In this document: piece after piece, positions 34,655 through 43,207 of the stretch
Layout: every line of letters starts with the position of its first letter
How positions within the stretch are numbered: position 1 is the first letter of the stretch
Source of the DNA: Marinobacter antarcticus
Lineage (GTDB): Bacteria; Pseudomonadota; Gammaproteobacteria; Pseudomonadales; Oleiphilaceae
Direction: 5' to 3'
Assembly: GCF_900142385.1 (NCBI RefSeq)
Contig: NZ_FRAQ01000001.1
Location: 1,922,001 to 1,986,000, forward strand
DNA: 64,000 bases
Translations under genes and position numbers: made by a program
The notes under the pieces: generated by a model
Told to the model about the DNA's origin: nothing
The model's input: the letters and a program-made list of their open reading frames with translations, nothing else
The model's database searches: none

Positions 34655-36268
34655 ATGGATAAGTACAAAAAGTTCGACAGAACACGCGCAAATTTTTCAG
34701 CACTGACGCCACTTACGTTGCTGCAGCGCTCGGCAACCGTGTATCCGGATAAACAGGCCGTAATCGATGTCGACCTGGAGCTTTCCTATGGAGAGCTATA
34801 CCGGCGCTGCTGCCAAATGGGCGATGCGCTGAGGCGCAGAGGTGTTAACCCTGGGGATACGGTCGCCATACTAAGCCCGAATAGCCACGAGATGCTTGAG
34901 TCCCACTACTCTGTGCCGATGGCAGGTGCCGTCATCAACACGATTAATATTCGCCTGGATGCCGCAACGCTCTCTTTCATTTTGGGGCATGGCGAGGCCC
35001 GTGTTCTGTTCTATGACACAGATTGGGAGAATGTGGTGCGTGCTGCGGTCTCGGAGCTGGAAGTGCCGCCGCTTCTGATTTCTATCGAGAGTAAAGCAGG
35101 CGTGAGTGATGGGCTTGCGCAACAGGACTATGAAAGCCTCCTGCTAGAGGGGGATGCGGAGGCCAGTTGGCAGCGTCCCAGTGACGAGTGGGATGCTATT
35201 GCTCTGAACTACACATCGGGTACCACGGGCAATCCGAAAGGTGTGATTTACCACCATCGTGGTGCTTTTCTGGCCGCGATGACCAACTCCATGGTGTTTC
35301 AAATGACGCCTGAGACGGTCTACTTGTGGACTCTTCCGATGTTCCATTGCAACGGTTGGGCCTACACCTGGGCGATAACGGCAGTGGGTGGAACCCACGT
35401 TTGTCTCAGGGACGTGGATCCGATGAAAATTTATCGCCATATCGAGACTTACGGAGTGACTCATATGTGCGGGGCGCCGGTGGTAATGAATATGTTGCTG
35501 CAGGAGCTCGGGCGAGAGGAGCTGAAGCTGTCCCGTTCGACCCAGTTCGCTTTGGGTGGTGCCGCGCCCCCGAGCAGTGTGATTCGAAAAGCGGAAGAGA
35601 TCGGTTTTCAGATTACTCACCTTTACGGTTTAACCGAGACATTTGGCCCGTCCGCATTGTGCGTGCCTCAGCCCGAGTGGCAGGCCCTTCCGCTGGAACA
35701 AAGAGCATTGAAAATGTCCCGTCAGGGCGTTTCCACACATGGGCTGGATGAGATCGCTGTTCTCGATATTGTCAGTGGTGAATCCGTGCCTGCTGATGGC
35801 AAAACCATGGGTGAGATCTGTATTCGGGGAAACACCGTGATGAAGGGCTATCTGAAAAATCCGGAAGCCACGGCCGATGCCTTCAGTAATGGCTGGCTTC
35901 ACACGGGCGACCTGGCGGTCATGCACCCTGACCACTACGTCGAGATTCGGGACCGGGCCAAGGATGTCATCATATCCGGCGGAGAGAACATCTCCAGCCT
36001 TGAGGTTGAGGAAGTGCTTTACCGGCACCCGCAGGTCTCCGAGGCTGCTGTAGTAGCAATGGCTGACGAAAAGTGGGGCGAAGTACCTTGTGCTTTTGTC
36101 AGTTTGATTGAAGATAGTGAAGAGATTAGATCCGAAGACATTATAGCTTTTTGCAGGGAGCACATGCCGCATTTTAAGGCGCCCAGGAAGGTGGTGTTTG
36201 GTGAGTTGCCGAAAACCGCCACAGGGAAGATCCGCAAAAATATTCTCCGGGATTCGTTGGTCCCATGA
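34655..36268 (+). CDS. lvaE: AMP-forming acyl-CoA synthetase, LvaE-like
   Basis: Activates a carboxylic acid to its CoA thioester with ATP. The 537-residue protein is a full ANL-superfamily ligase: P-loop NYTSGTTGNPKGV (near residue 185), YGLTETFGPS, the hinge region around HTGDLAVMHPDHYVEIRDRAKD, and the catalytic Lys in the C-terminal TATGKIRKN. Overall form matches medium-chain fatty acid ligases, so the substrate is likely a short or medium acid. By position it starts the pathway, making the CoA ester for lvaA/lvaB/lvaC. The last enzyme gene before the transporter genes. Confidence 0.78.
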   Translation: MDKYKKFDRTRANFSALTPLTLLQRSATVYPDKQAVIDVDLELSYGELYRRCCQMGDALRRRGVNPGDTVAILSPNSHEMLESHYSVPMAGAVINTINIRLDAATLSFILGHGEARVLFYDTDWENVVRAAVSELEVPPLLISIESKAGVSDGLAQQDYESLLLEGDAEASWQRPSDEWDAIALNYTSGTTGNPKGVIYHHRGAFLAAMTNSMVFQMTPETVYLWTLPMFHCNGWAYTWAITAVGGTHVCLRDVDPMKIYRHIETYGVTHMCGAPVVMNMLLQELGREELKLSRSTQFALGGAAPPSSVIRKAEEIGFQITHLYGLTETFGPSALCVPQPEWQALPLEQRALKMSRQGVSTHGLDEIAVLDIVSGESVPADGKTMGEICIRGNTVMKGYLKNPEATADAFSNGWLHTGDLAVMHPDHYVEIRDRAKDVIISGGENISSLEVEEVLYRHPQVSEAAVVAMADEKWGEVPCAFVSLIEDSEEIRSEDIIAFCREHMPHFKAPRKVVFGELPKTATGKIRKNILRDSLVP

Positions 36269-36272
36269 TAGG

Positions 36273-36288
36273 TCTGACCGCGGTCAGA
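36273..36288. promoter_or_regulatory. 16-bp perfect palindrome between ligase and solute-binding protein genes
   Basis: TCTGACCGCGGTCAGA is its own reverse complement. It starts four bases after the ligase stop and 72 bases before the start of the periplasmic binding protein gene. It may be an operator for a dimeric regulator. It differs in sequence from the palindrome at the cluster promoter, so a second regulator, or a different role, is possible. No convincing -35/-10 pair was seen beside it. Confidence 0.45.
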
Positions 36289-36359
36289 AGGAGGTTGCGA
36301 TAGCGTCCAGAAGGTTTTTTAACCATTAAAAACAATGACAACAACGAAGGGGCATTACA

Positions 36360-37583
36360 ATGATAAAAATATGCGCAAAAAAAATCCTGGTTGCGATGAC
36401 CGCAGCCGCTACGATTGGTGCCGCAAGCACCAGTTACGCGGAAGAGCCAATCCGTATAGGGGGAATCTACATTCTCTCTGGCAGCGCTGCGACCTATGGT
36501 GAGTTTGCCCAGAAGGGCATTAACCTCGCGGTCGATGAAATCAACGGTTCTGGTGGAATTTTGGGCCGTCAAGTCGAGATGGTCTATGAAGATAGCCAGG
36601 GTAAAGCGTCGGTGGCCATACAAGCAGCCCGGAAATTAGTTTACTCCGAAGGTGTTGACGCCTTGGTAGGGCTGGATAGTTCCGGTGTTGCCCAGGGCAT
36701 GGTGCCGACAATACCCGAGTTGCAGAAACCACTCATTATTACCCACGCAGCCACGCCCGACGTTACCGGAAAACTGTGTAATGCGCTTACCTACCGTATC
36801 AGCGTAAACGTTGCCCAGAATATGAAGGCAGCTGCTCTGGTGGCTGCAAAACTTGATGCCACTAACTGGACGACTATCGGCCCGGACTATGCTTTTGGTC
36901 ACCAGTCCTGGGAGTTCTTCGGAAACTACCTGAAAGACATCAAGCCTGATGTCAACCTGATGTCGGAGACCAATTTCCCGCGTTTTGGAGCTGAAGATTT
37001 TACTCCGTTCATTGATCGGGTTATGGACTCTGATGCTGACGGTGTTCTTATCTCTGTCTGGGGTGGCGATCTGGTCAACTTCGTTCGTCAGGCCAACAAT
37101 CGCGGATTCTTTGAAAAAGACTATGAACTGCTGTTTACCGTGGGTGCAGCGACCGAAGTGTTATCTGCTCTTGGCGACGAGATGCCGGAAGGCGTTCACC
37201 TTTCTACCCGGTACTGGTACGACGCTTATGATAACGACGTCAATGTCCACTTTGTTAAGGCGTATATCGATGCCTACGGCGTCCCGCCCAGCTATAACGC
37301 TGAAGGTGCCTATGCAGCTATTTATGCCTATAAAAAGGCAATGGAAGCAGCGGGCACTACTGATGGCCCCGCAGTTGCAAAGGCACTTAGTGGGATGAGC
37401 ATGGAAGCCCCGAACGGCACGATTACGTTCCGCAAAGGCGATAACCAGGCAATGGTCAGTCCGAACTGGGGTATTTCAGGCCCAATGAATTCTAAGTATG
37501 GTATCCGCACACTGACTGATCTGCAGATCTTTGACGGCGAAGATGTGGCCCGTTCTATCGAAGAGACCGGTTGCAGTCTCTGA
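36360..37583 (+). CDS. ABC transporter periplasmic binding protein, branched-chain amino acid (LivJ/HAAT) family
   Basis: Captures the substrate in the periplasm for the permease encoded downstream. The 407-residue protein has a signal peptide (hydrophobic core about 9-22, cleavage near SYA/EE) and the Peripla_BP_6 fold: IRIGGIYILSGSAATYGEFA, INLAVDEINGSGGILGRQVE, and VDALVGLDSSGVAQGMVP. This family binds amides, amino acids, urea, benzoates and short carboxylates; its placement after acyl-CoA ligase and 4-hydroxyacid genes argues for a carboxylate or lactone rather than leucine. A strong hairpin follows the stop and may raise its level relative to the permease. Confidence 0.85.
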   Translation: MIKICAKKILVAMTAAATIGAASTSYAEEPIRIGGIYILSGSAATYGEFAQKGINLAVDEINGSGGILGRQVEMVYEDSQGKASVAIQAARKLVYSEGVDALVGLDSSGVAQGMVPTIPELQKPLIITHAATPDVTGKLCNALTYRISVNVAQNMKAAALVAAKLDATNWTTIGPDYAFGHQSWEFFGNYLKDIKPDVNLMSETNFPRFGAEDFTPFIDRVMDSDADGVLISVWGGDLVNFVRQANNRGFFEKDYELLFTVGAATEVLSALGDEMPEGVHLSTRYWYDAYDNDVNVHFVKAYIDAYGVPPSYNAEGAYAAIYAYKKAMEAAGTTDGPAVAKALSGMSMEAPNGTITFRKGDNQAMVSPNWGISGPMNSKYGIRTLTDLQIFDGEDVARSIEETGCSL

Positions 37584-37605
37584 ACTAGAGATTGCCTGAA
37601 CGATT

Positions 37606-37634
37606 GCCGTGGCGCCCATTGGGTGCGTCACGGC
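37606..37634 (+). promoter_or_regulatory. Stem-loop between binding-protein and permease genes
   Basis: GCCGTG (37606-37611) pairs with CACGGC (37629-37634) and GCGCCC (37612-37617) with GGGTGC (37621-37626), with an ATT loop and a two-base bulge on the 3' side. There is no T-run. Hairpins in this position commonly stabilise the upstream binding-protein message and damp the permease genes; that role here is inference. Confidence 0.5.
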
Positions 37635-37661
37635 ACCGGCCCTAACGAAACGAGGTATTCC

Positions 37662-38531
37662 ATGTCTGGCATCGGATCGGCGTTGTTGAATAGTCTTGAT
37701 ATCGGGCTTCTGCTGTTCATTATCGCAGTGGGACTTAATATCGTGTTTGGTGTTCTGAACATCATCAACTTTGCTCACGGAGCGCTCTACATGCTGGGGG
37801 CGTACCTGGCATTTACCCTGATCAACATAGTAGGAATGCCATTCTGGGCAGCGTTGCTCTTGGCTCCGCTTGGCGTGGCTATATTGGCGGTCCTCATTGA
37901 CCGGTTTTTATTACGGTATATTTATTCCAGGGATATAGGAGACAGCTTGTTACTCACTTTCGCGCTTCTGTTAATCATTAACGAGAGCGTGCGAATGATC
38001 TGGGGGAGTGGAATTCAGGTCGTTCAGCCACCGCAGTTGCTGGCCGGGTCGATTGATATTATCGGTAGCTCCATACCGACATACAGCCTGTTTGTGATTG
38101 TCATGGGTCTGGTGCTACTGGCTGGGCTCTGGTTCCTGTTTAACCGGACCCGAATCGGTCGAATCATGCGTGCTGCCGCGCTGGACCGCGATATGGCAGA
38201 GGTCTTGTGTATCAATACCCGGCTGGTGGTGACCGGTGTGTTTGCCTTTGGCGCCTGGCTTGCGGCTGTCGGCGGTGTGATTGCCGCACCGATGCGTGCA
38301 CTGGATCCCGGCATGGGCGACAAGATTATTATCGAATCCTTTATTGTGGTGGTTATTGGTGGTCTTGGAAGTTTTCCAGGCGCCTTGCTCGGGGCCATTA
38401 TTCTTGGGCTGATCCATGGCTTTGGTGGTCGTTATTTTCCTGAGGTGAACATGCTTTTGCCATTCCTGGGAATGGCGCTGGTTCTGTTGTTCAAACCTAA
38501 TGGCATTATGGGTAAAGGGGCGGCCGCATGA
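37662..38531 (+). CDS. ABC transporter permease, LivH-like
   Basis: One of the two membrane subunits of the HAAT importer. The 289-residue protein from ATG 37662 (CGAGG upstream) has about eight hydrophobic segments and the LivH hallmarks GLNIVFGVLNIINFAHGALYMLG at the N-terminus and VVVIGGLGSFPGALLGAIILGL in the coupling region near the C-terminus. The stop overlaps the LivM-like start (ATGA). A longer frame from 37623 would begin in the upstream stem-loop and is rejected. Confidence 0.9.
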   Translation: MSGIGSALLNSLDIGLLLFIIAVGLNIVFGVLNIINFAHGALYMLGAYLAFTLINIVGMPFWAALLLAPLGVAILAVLIDRFLLRYIYSRDIGDSLLLTFALLLIINESVRMIWGSGIQVVQPPQLLAGSIDIIGSSIPTYSLFVIVMGLVLLAGLWFLFNRTRIGRIMRAAALDRDMAEVLCINTRLVVTGVFAFGAWLAAVGGVIAAPMRALDPGMGDKIIIESFIVVVIGGLGSFPGALLGAIILGLIHGFGGRYFPEVNMLLPFLGMALVLLFKPNGIMGKGAAA

Positions 38532-39475
38532 AGATCAGGATTTTATGGGCCTTGCTGGCTTTGGTGATTGCTGGGCTGATTGCGGTGCCTTGGATTGCCT
38601 CTTATTTTTATGTTTTCATTTTCACCGAAATTCTTATTCTGGGTTTGTTCGCCGCCAGTTTTAATCTCATTTTTGGCTATACAGGAATGCTGAGTTTCGG
38701 CCATGCCGCCTTCTTCGGTATCGGCTCCTACGCTATGGCACTGGTGTTAATACATCTGGAGTTGCCGTTCGTCGTCAGCCTTCTGGTATCCATGGGTGTC
38801 TCCGCTCTGTTGGCCTTGGTCATTGGTTTTTTCTGCGTCCGGCTGAATGAAGTGTATTTCGCCATGCTGACCCTGGCCTTTGGCATGATGGTTTTTGCTA
38901 TTGCATACCAGTGGCGCTCTGTCACCAATGGCAGTGATGGGCTGGCTGGCTTTTCTCTGGGCTCATTCGGTCTCGGGCTTGATCTGACTCTGGGGAATCC
39001 AGCTGTCTATTATCATGTGGTGTTGGCAATCGTTGCCATTGCCTCGGCGGTGCTATATCTGATTTGTCGCAGTTCATTCGGCATGATCCTGAGAGCTATT
39101 CGCCAGAATCCCGAGCGGGTGTCATTTGCTGGTCTGAATGTGCGCACTTATCGGTTGGCGGCCTTCGTGATTGCAGGATCTTTTGCTGGCCTGGCAGGTG
39201 GCTTGATTGCTCCGTTCCTTCGCGTAGCGAGCCCCGAACTGCTGCATTGGTCGATGTCTGCGGAGCCGATACTGATGGCTATCCTGGGTGGTACCGGCTA
39301 TTTTCTGGGTCCGTTCATTGGCGCTGCGGTGTTTGTGCTGCTGGAAACCTGGATCACCAGCTTTACAGAGTCCTGGATGCTTGTTCTCGGTATCATTCTC
39401 GCCCTGATGGTTATTTTCTTCCGCAAGGGCTTGCTGGGTACCGTCCTTGACTGGTGGATGGAGATAAAGAAATGA
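38528..39475 (+). CDS. ABC transporter permease, LivM-like
   Basis: Second membrane subunit of the importer. The 315-residue protein has about nine hydrophobic segments, with LFAASFNLIFGYTGMLSFGHAAFFGIGSY near the N-terminus and AILGGTGYFLGPFIGAAVFVLLETW in the ATPase-coupling region, both typical of LivM. Its ATG overlaps the LivH-like stop, and its stop overlaps the next ATPase start (ATGA), giving a chain of translational coupling through four transporter genes. Confidence 0.9.
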   Translation: MKIRILWALLALVIAGLIAVPWIASYFYVFIFTEILILGLFAASFNLIFGYTGMLSFGHAAFFGIGSYAMALVLIHLELPFVVSLLVSMGVSALLALVIGFFCVRLNEVYFAMLTLAFGMMVFAIAYQWRSVTNGSDGLAGFSLGSFGLGLDLTLGNPAVYYHVVLAIVAIASAVLYLICRSSFGMILRAIRQNPERVSFAGLNVRTYRLAAFVIAGSFAGLAGGLIAPFLRVASPELLHWSMSAEPILMAILGGTGYFLGPFIGAAVFVLLETWITSFTESWMLVLGIILALMVIFFRKGLLGTVLDWWMEIKK

Positions 39476-40254
39476 CTAATCCAATTCTCACCATATCGAA
39501 TCTTACCAAACGGTTTGGCGGAAACGCAGCGGTCTCGGGCATCAATCTGGAAGTTATGCCGAAGGAAACCATGGCCATCATTGGCCCCAACGGCGCTGGC
39601 AAGACGACGTTCTACAACATGGTTTCTGGCCGTATGCAGCCCTCTGAGGGCAGTATCACGCTTGATGGTAGAGACATCACTGGTCTGCCGCCCCATAAAA
39701 TTAGCAGATTGGGAGTTTCACGTTCTTTCCAGATCAACAACATTTTTCCTGAGATGACGGTTCAGGAAAACGTCGAAGTCGTGTTGTCGGCCTACCATGG
39801 CCATAGTCGCAAGCTGTTTAATGTTGCGTCTCGCAATACCGGTATTCAGCAGGAGGCGGTCGAGCTCCTCAAGCGCCTGGGTATCGATAGCCTCAAGAAT
39901 CAACGTGCCGAGGTCATCAGTTATGGTGACAAGCGTCTGTTGGAGATAGCGATGGTTCTGGCAACGCGACCAAAACTCGTTTTGCTGGACGAGCCTACTG
40001 CGGGAATGACGCCGGATGAAACCCGGCGAACCACACGGCTGATCAAGAGTCTGGCAGAGAGTGGCGACTATACGTTCCTGATCACTGAGCATGATATGGA
40101 TGTGGTCTTCGATGTGGCGGATCGTATTCTGGTGATGCACCGTGGCGAAAAGTTGTTTGCTGGCACTCCATCTGAAGTGAAGATCCATCCGGAGGTTCGG
40201 CGTGCCTACTTGGGTGAGGAAGAAGACGAAGTGACCGAGGAGACCGGCGCATGA
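39472..40254 (+). CDS. ABC transporter ATPase, LivG-like
   Basis: Cytosolic ATPase that drives the importer. The 260-residue protein from ATG 39472 has Walker A GPNGAGKTTFYN, a Q-loop in VSRSFQINNIFPEMTV, a signature segment VISYGDKRLLEIAMVLATRP (the usual SYG form of LivG), Walker B LVLLDEPTAGMTPDE and the switch His in LITEHDMDVVFDVADR. The C-terminal ~20 residues are acidic (EEEDEVTEETGA). ATGA overlaps link it to both neighbours. Confidence 0.93.
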   Translation: MTNPILTISNLTKRFGGNAAVSGINLEVMPKETMAIIGPNGAGKTTFYNMVSGRMQPSEGSITLDGRDITGLPPHKISRLGVSRSFQINNIFPEMTVQENVEVVLSAYHGHSRKLFNVASRNTGIQQEAVELLKRLGIDSLKNQRAEVISYGDKRLLEIAMVLATRPKLVLLDEPTAGMTPDETRRTTRLIKSLAESGDYTFLITEHDMDVVFDVADRILVMHRGEKLFAGTPSEVKIHPEVRRAYLGEEEDEVTEETGA

Positions 40255-40955
40255 TTCTTGATGTTCGCAATATCCAGACGTTCTATGGCGAAAGCCAGGC
40301 GCTTCAGGGCGTTACTCTTCAGCTGGAAGAGGGTGAGACTGTTTGTCTACTAGGCCGTAACGGTTCAGGAAAGAGTACAACACTGAAAAGTATTATTGGC
40401 TTAACGCCTCCGCGGTCCGGTGAAGTGATTTTCGACGGCAAGCAGATTCAGGGTTTGCCGCCGCACCGAATTGCCCGTTCAGGCATTGGTTATGTGCCGG
40501 AGGATCGCCGGATTTTTCCCAGCCTGAGTGTCCGGGACAACCTCGAAGTGGCCGCTTATCAGCGCAAGGGGAGTGCCGCCCGTTGGACAGTGGACAATAT
40601 CCTCAGGAAATACGAAATGCTGGGAGAGCGAGAAGATCAGGACGGAGCTACTTTGTCCGGCGGACAGCAGCAAATGCTGGCAGTAGCTCGTTCGCTGATG
40701 ATTCAGCCAAGACTGCTGTTGCTGGATGAACCCAACGAGGGGTTGGCCCCCGTTATTGTGAAGCAGATTGGGGAGCTGATTGACGATCTTAGTCAAACCA
40801 CGACCATACTGTTCACTGACCAGAGTGTTCAATTCGCACTTAAACATGCCCAGCGCGCCTACATCCTGGAAAAGGGGCAGGTTGTCCATCAGGCCAGTAG
40901 TGACGAGCTGCGAGCTGATCAGGCAACTCAGGAAAGGTTCTTGTCGGTCGCGTAA
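40251..40955 (+). CDS. ABC transporter ATPase, LivF-like
   Basis: Second ATPase of the importer. The 234-residue protein has Walker A GRNGSGKSTTLK, the signature LSGGQQQMLAVARSLM, Walker B LLLLDEPNEGLAPVIV and a C-terminal D-loop/H-loop region in which the usual switch histidine (VEQ/H) reads LFTDQSVQFALKHA; many LivF proteins likewise lack a canonical His here. With the LivG-like subunit it would form the heterodimeric motor. It overlaps the LivG-like stop by four bases and closes the transporter set; the TetR gene follows 36 bases on. Confidence 0.92.
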   Translation: MILDVRNIQTFYGESQALQGVTLQLEEGETVCLLGRNGSGKSTTLKSIIGLTPPRSGEVIFDGKQIQGLPPHRIARSGIGYVPEDRRIFPSLSVRDNLEVAAYQRKGSAARWTVDNILRKYEMLGEREDQDGATLSGGQQQMLAVARSLMIQPRLLLLDEPNEGLAPVIVKQIGELIDDLSQTTTILFTDQSVQFALKHAQRAYILEKGQVVHQASSDELRADQATQERFLSVA

Positions 40956-40991
40956 TCTGGCCTGGGATAACCGCTGAAGGAGCAGATATGC

Positions 40992-41693
40992 GTGGCAATT
41001 ATGATTGAAGACTATGAAGCATTCCGCAGTGAACTGAGCCTGTCGAAGGAGGATGTGATCCGTGATGTTTACCGTCAGAACAAAGACCGTATCAGCATCA
41101 AAAAGGAGGCAACTGCGGTCAAGAATCTGACACGGATCATTGAGTCAACGCTTCGCTTGGCTAATTCCAAGGGTTTTCACGCGATGACATTGAGGGATTT
41201 GTGCGCGGATTCAGGGATGAGCATGGGTGGGTTATACGCCTACATTAGTAACAAAGCCGACCTGATTCATCTGATTCAAAGCCATGGTTTTATTATCACG
41301 CGCCGAACGCTTCTCCATTACACGAGTCAGGTCGAGGATATACGCGATCGATTGTTCGCCGCCATCAAGGCGCACCTGTATCTGAGCGAACAAATGCGGG
41401 CCTGGTTCTATTTTTCTTACATGGAGGCAAAAAGTTTGCCGGCTCCGGAAAAGCGCGACGCTGTCGCGATCGAGCTTGAAATTGAGGAAATTTTTCTGAA
41501 TTTGATTGAAGACGGCATAAAAGCAGAGATATACGAAGCCAAAAACGCCCGTTTGGTTTCCCTGATGACAAAAGCCTTGTTGCAGGATTGGTATTTGAAA
41601 CGCCGAAAGTATCGTGATCAAAATATTGGCGTTGATGACTACGCTGTATTTGTCAGGGATGTGATTGAAAATTATTTGCTCTGGAAACGTTGA
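40992..41693 (+). CDS. TetR/AcrR-family regulator of the catabolic cluster
   Basis: A dimeric repressor whose ligand is likely an acyl-CoA or the imported acid; this is inferred from position only. The 233-residue protein has an unusual ~44-residue charged N-terminal arm before the helix-turn-helix (about 65-87, MTLRDLCADSGMSMGGLYAY), followed by the helical ligand domain. GTG 40992 is used since AAGGAG lies ten bases upstream; ATG 41001 is an alternative. It is embedded within the operon it probably controls. The CGAGCGCTCG palindrome at 31206 is its most likely operator. Confidence 0.82.
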   Translation: MAIMIEDYEAFRSELSLSKEDVIRDVYRQNKDRISIKKEATAVKNLTRIIESTLRLANSKGFHAMTLRDLCADSGMSMGGLYAYISNKADLIHLIQSHGFIITRRTLLHYTSQVEDIRDRLFAAIKAHLYLSEQMRAWFYFSYMEAKSLPAPEKRDAVAIELEIEEIFLNLIEDGIKAEIYEAKNARLVSLMTKALLQDWYLKRRKYRDQNIGVDDYAVFVRDVIENYLLWKR

Positions 41694-41714
41694 TTTTCCC
41701 TTGTGAGGACTGTG

Positions 41715-43184
41715 ATGACTATTAGTTTGGCAAACCCGAAATTCTTGTGTGAAAGCGCTTACATCAACGGAACGTGGGTTCAGGCCCAATCCGGTAAGGT
41801 TTTCTCAGTTATCAACCCTGCGAATGGAGAGAGCCTGGCCACAGTGCCAGACATGGGCGCGGAAGACACGGTATTGGCAATCCGAGCGGCGGAGGCTGCG
41901 TGGCCTGAGTGGCGCGCCCGAACAGCTAAGGAGCGTGCGGGTATCCTTCGCCGGTGGTTTGATTTGGTTATGCATCATCAGGAAGACCTGGCTCGACTGA
42001 TGACCGCCGAACAGGGCAAACCGCTTGCGGAAGCACGGGGTGAAGTAGGCTACGGAGCGAGTTTCATTGAGTGGTTTGCCGAGGAAGCCAAGCGGGCCTA
42101 TGGCGATGTGATTCCCGGTCACGGCCGGGATAAGCGGATTATAGTCATTAAGCAGCCTATAGGGGTGGTGGCAGCGATCACACCATGGAACTTTCCAGTG
42201 GCTATGATTACTCGCAAGGTAGCTCCCGCGCTTGCGGCCGGTTGTCCGGTTGTCGTCAAGCCTGCTGAAGATACCCCTTTGTGCGCCCTTGCGTTGGCAG
42301 TGCTGGCTGAGGAGGCGGGGGTTCCTCCAGGAATTTTCAATATCATAACCTGCTCTAAAGCCCGAGCGCCGGAGGTGGGTGAAGAGTTAACGACCAACCC
42401 AATCGTTCGCAAAGTATCGTTCACCGGCTCAACGCCGGTTGGTAAGTTGCTGATGCGCCAGGCTAGTGGCACTGTCAAGAAAGTGAGCCTGGAACTGGGT
42501 GGCAATGCCCCATTCATCGTTTTCGACGATGCCGATCTTGATGCGGCAGTAACCGGGCTTATGGCATCCAAATATCGCAACACCGGGCAGACCTGTGTCT
42601 GCGCCAACCGTATCTATGTCCAGTCTGGAGTCTATGATGCGTTTGTTGAGAAACTGAAGACGGCTGTCGGCAAGATGGTTGTCGGTGCCGGTCTCGAAGG
42701 TGAGACCCACCAGGGGCCGCTGATCAATCAGGCGGCTCTGGACAAGGTTGAGCGGCATATCTCCGATGCGACGGCTAAGGGAGCGAAAGTCGTTTTGGGG
42801 GGGAAGGCGCACGCGCTTGGCGGAACCTTTTTCGAGCCGACCATCCTTACCGATGTAACACAGGAAATGGTGGTGGCCAGTGAAGAGACGTTCGGCCCGG
42901 TGGCACCGCTGTTTCGGTTTGACACTGAAGAGCAGGCGATTGCCATGGCCAATAATTCGGAGTTTGGTCTGGCTGCTTACTTCTACAGCAATGACGTACG
43001 ACGCATATGGCATGTGGCCGAGGCTCTTGAAACCGGCATGATTGGTATCAACGACGGGATTATTTCTACAGAGGCGGCGCCCTTTGGCGGTGTTAAGGAA
43101 AGCGGTCTGGGCCGGGAAGGTTCACGATACGGCCTGGATGAGTTCATGGAACTCAAATACCTCTGCCTCGGTGGCATGCGTTAG
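41715..43184 (+). CDS. NAD(P)-dependent aldehyde dehydrogenase, succinate-semialdehyde dehydrogenase-like
   Basis: Oxidises an aldehyde to its acid. The 489-residue protein from ATG 41715 (TGAGGA upstream) has the cofactor and catalytic blocks VAAITPWNFPVAMITRK, FTGSTPVGKLLM, LELGGNAPFIVFDDADLD (general-base Glu) and NTGQTCVCANR (catalytic Cys294). It is closest in form to GabD-type semialdehyde dehydrogenases. Within this cluster it could convert a 4-oxo- or 4-hydroxy-aldehyde, such as succinate semialdehyde, 4-hydroxybutanal or a lipid-derived 4-hydroxyalkenal, to the acid taken by the ligase; this is inference. Confidence 0.85.
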   Translation: MTISLANPKFLCESAYINGTWVQAQSGKVFSVINPANGESLATVPDMGAEDTVLAIRAAEAAWPEWRARTAKERAGILRRWFDLVMHHQEDLARLMTAEQGKPLAEARGEVGYGASFIEWFAEEAKRAYGDVIPGHGRDKRIIVIKQPIGVVAAITPWNFPVAMITRKVAPALAAGCPVVVKPAEDTPLCALALAVLAEEAGVPPGIFNIITCSKARAPEVGEELTTNPIVRKVSFTGSTPVGKLLMRQASGTVKKVSLELGGNAPFIVFDDADLDAAVTGLMASKYRNTGQTCVCANRIYVQSGVYDAFVEKLKTAVGKMVVGAGLEGETHQGPLINQAALDKVERHISDATAKGAKVVLGGKAHALGGTFFEPTILTDVTQEMVVASEETFGPVAPLFRFDTEEQAIAMANNSEFGLAAYFYSNDVRRIWHVAEALETGMIGINDGIISTEAAPFGGVKESGLGREGSRYGLDEFMELKYLCLGGMR

Positions 43185-43207
43185 GTGCCCAACTAAAGGA
43201 AAATTGG

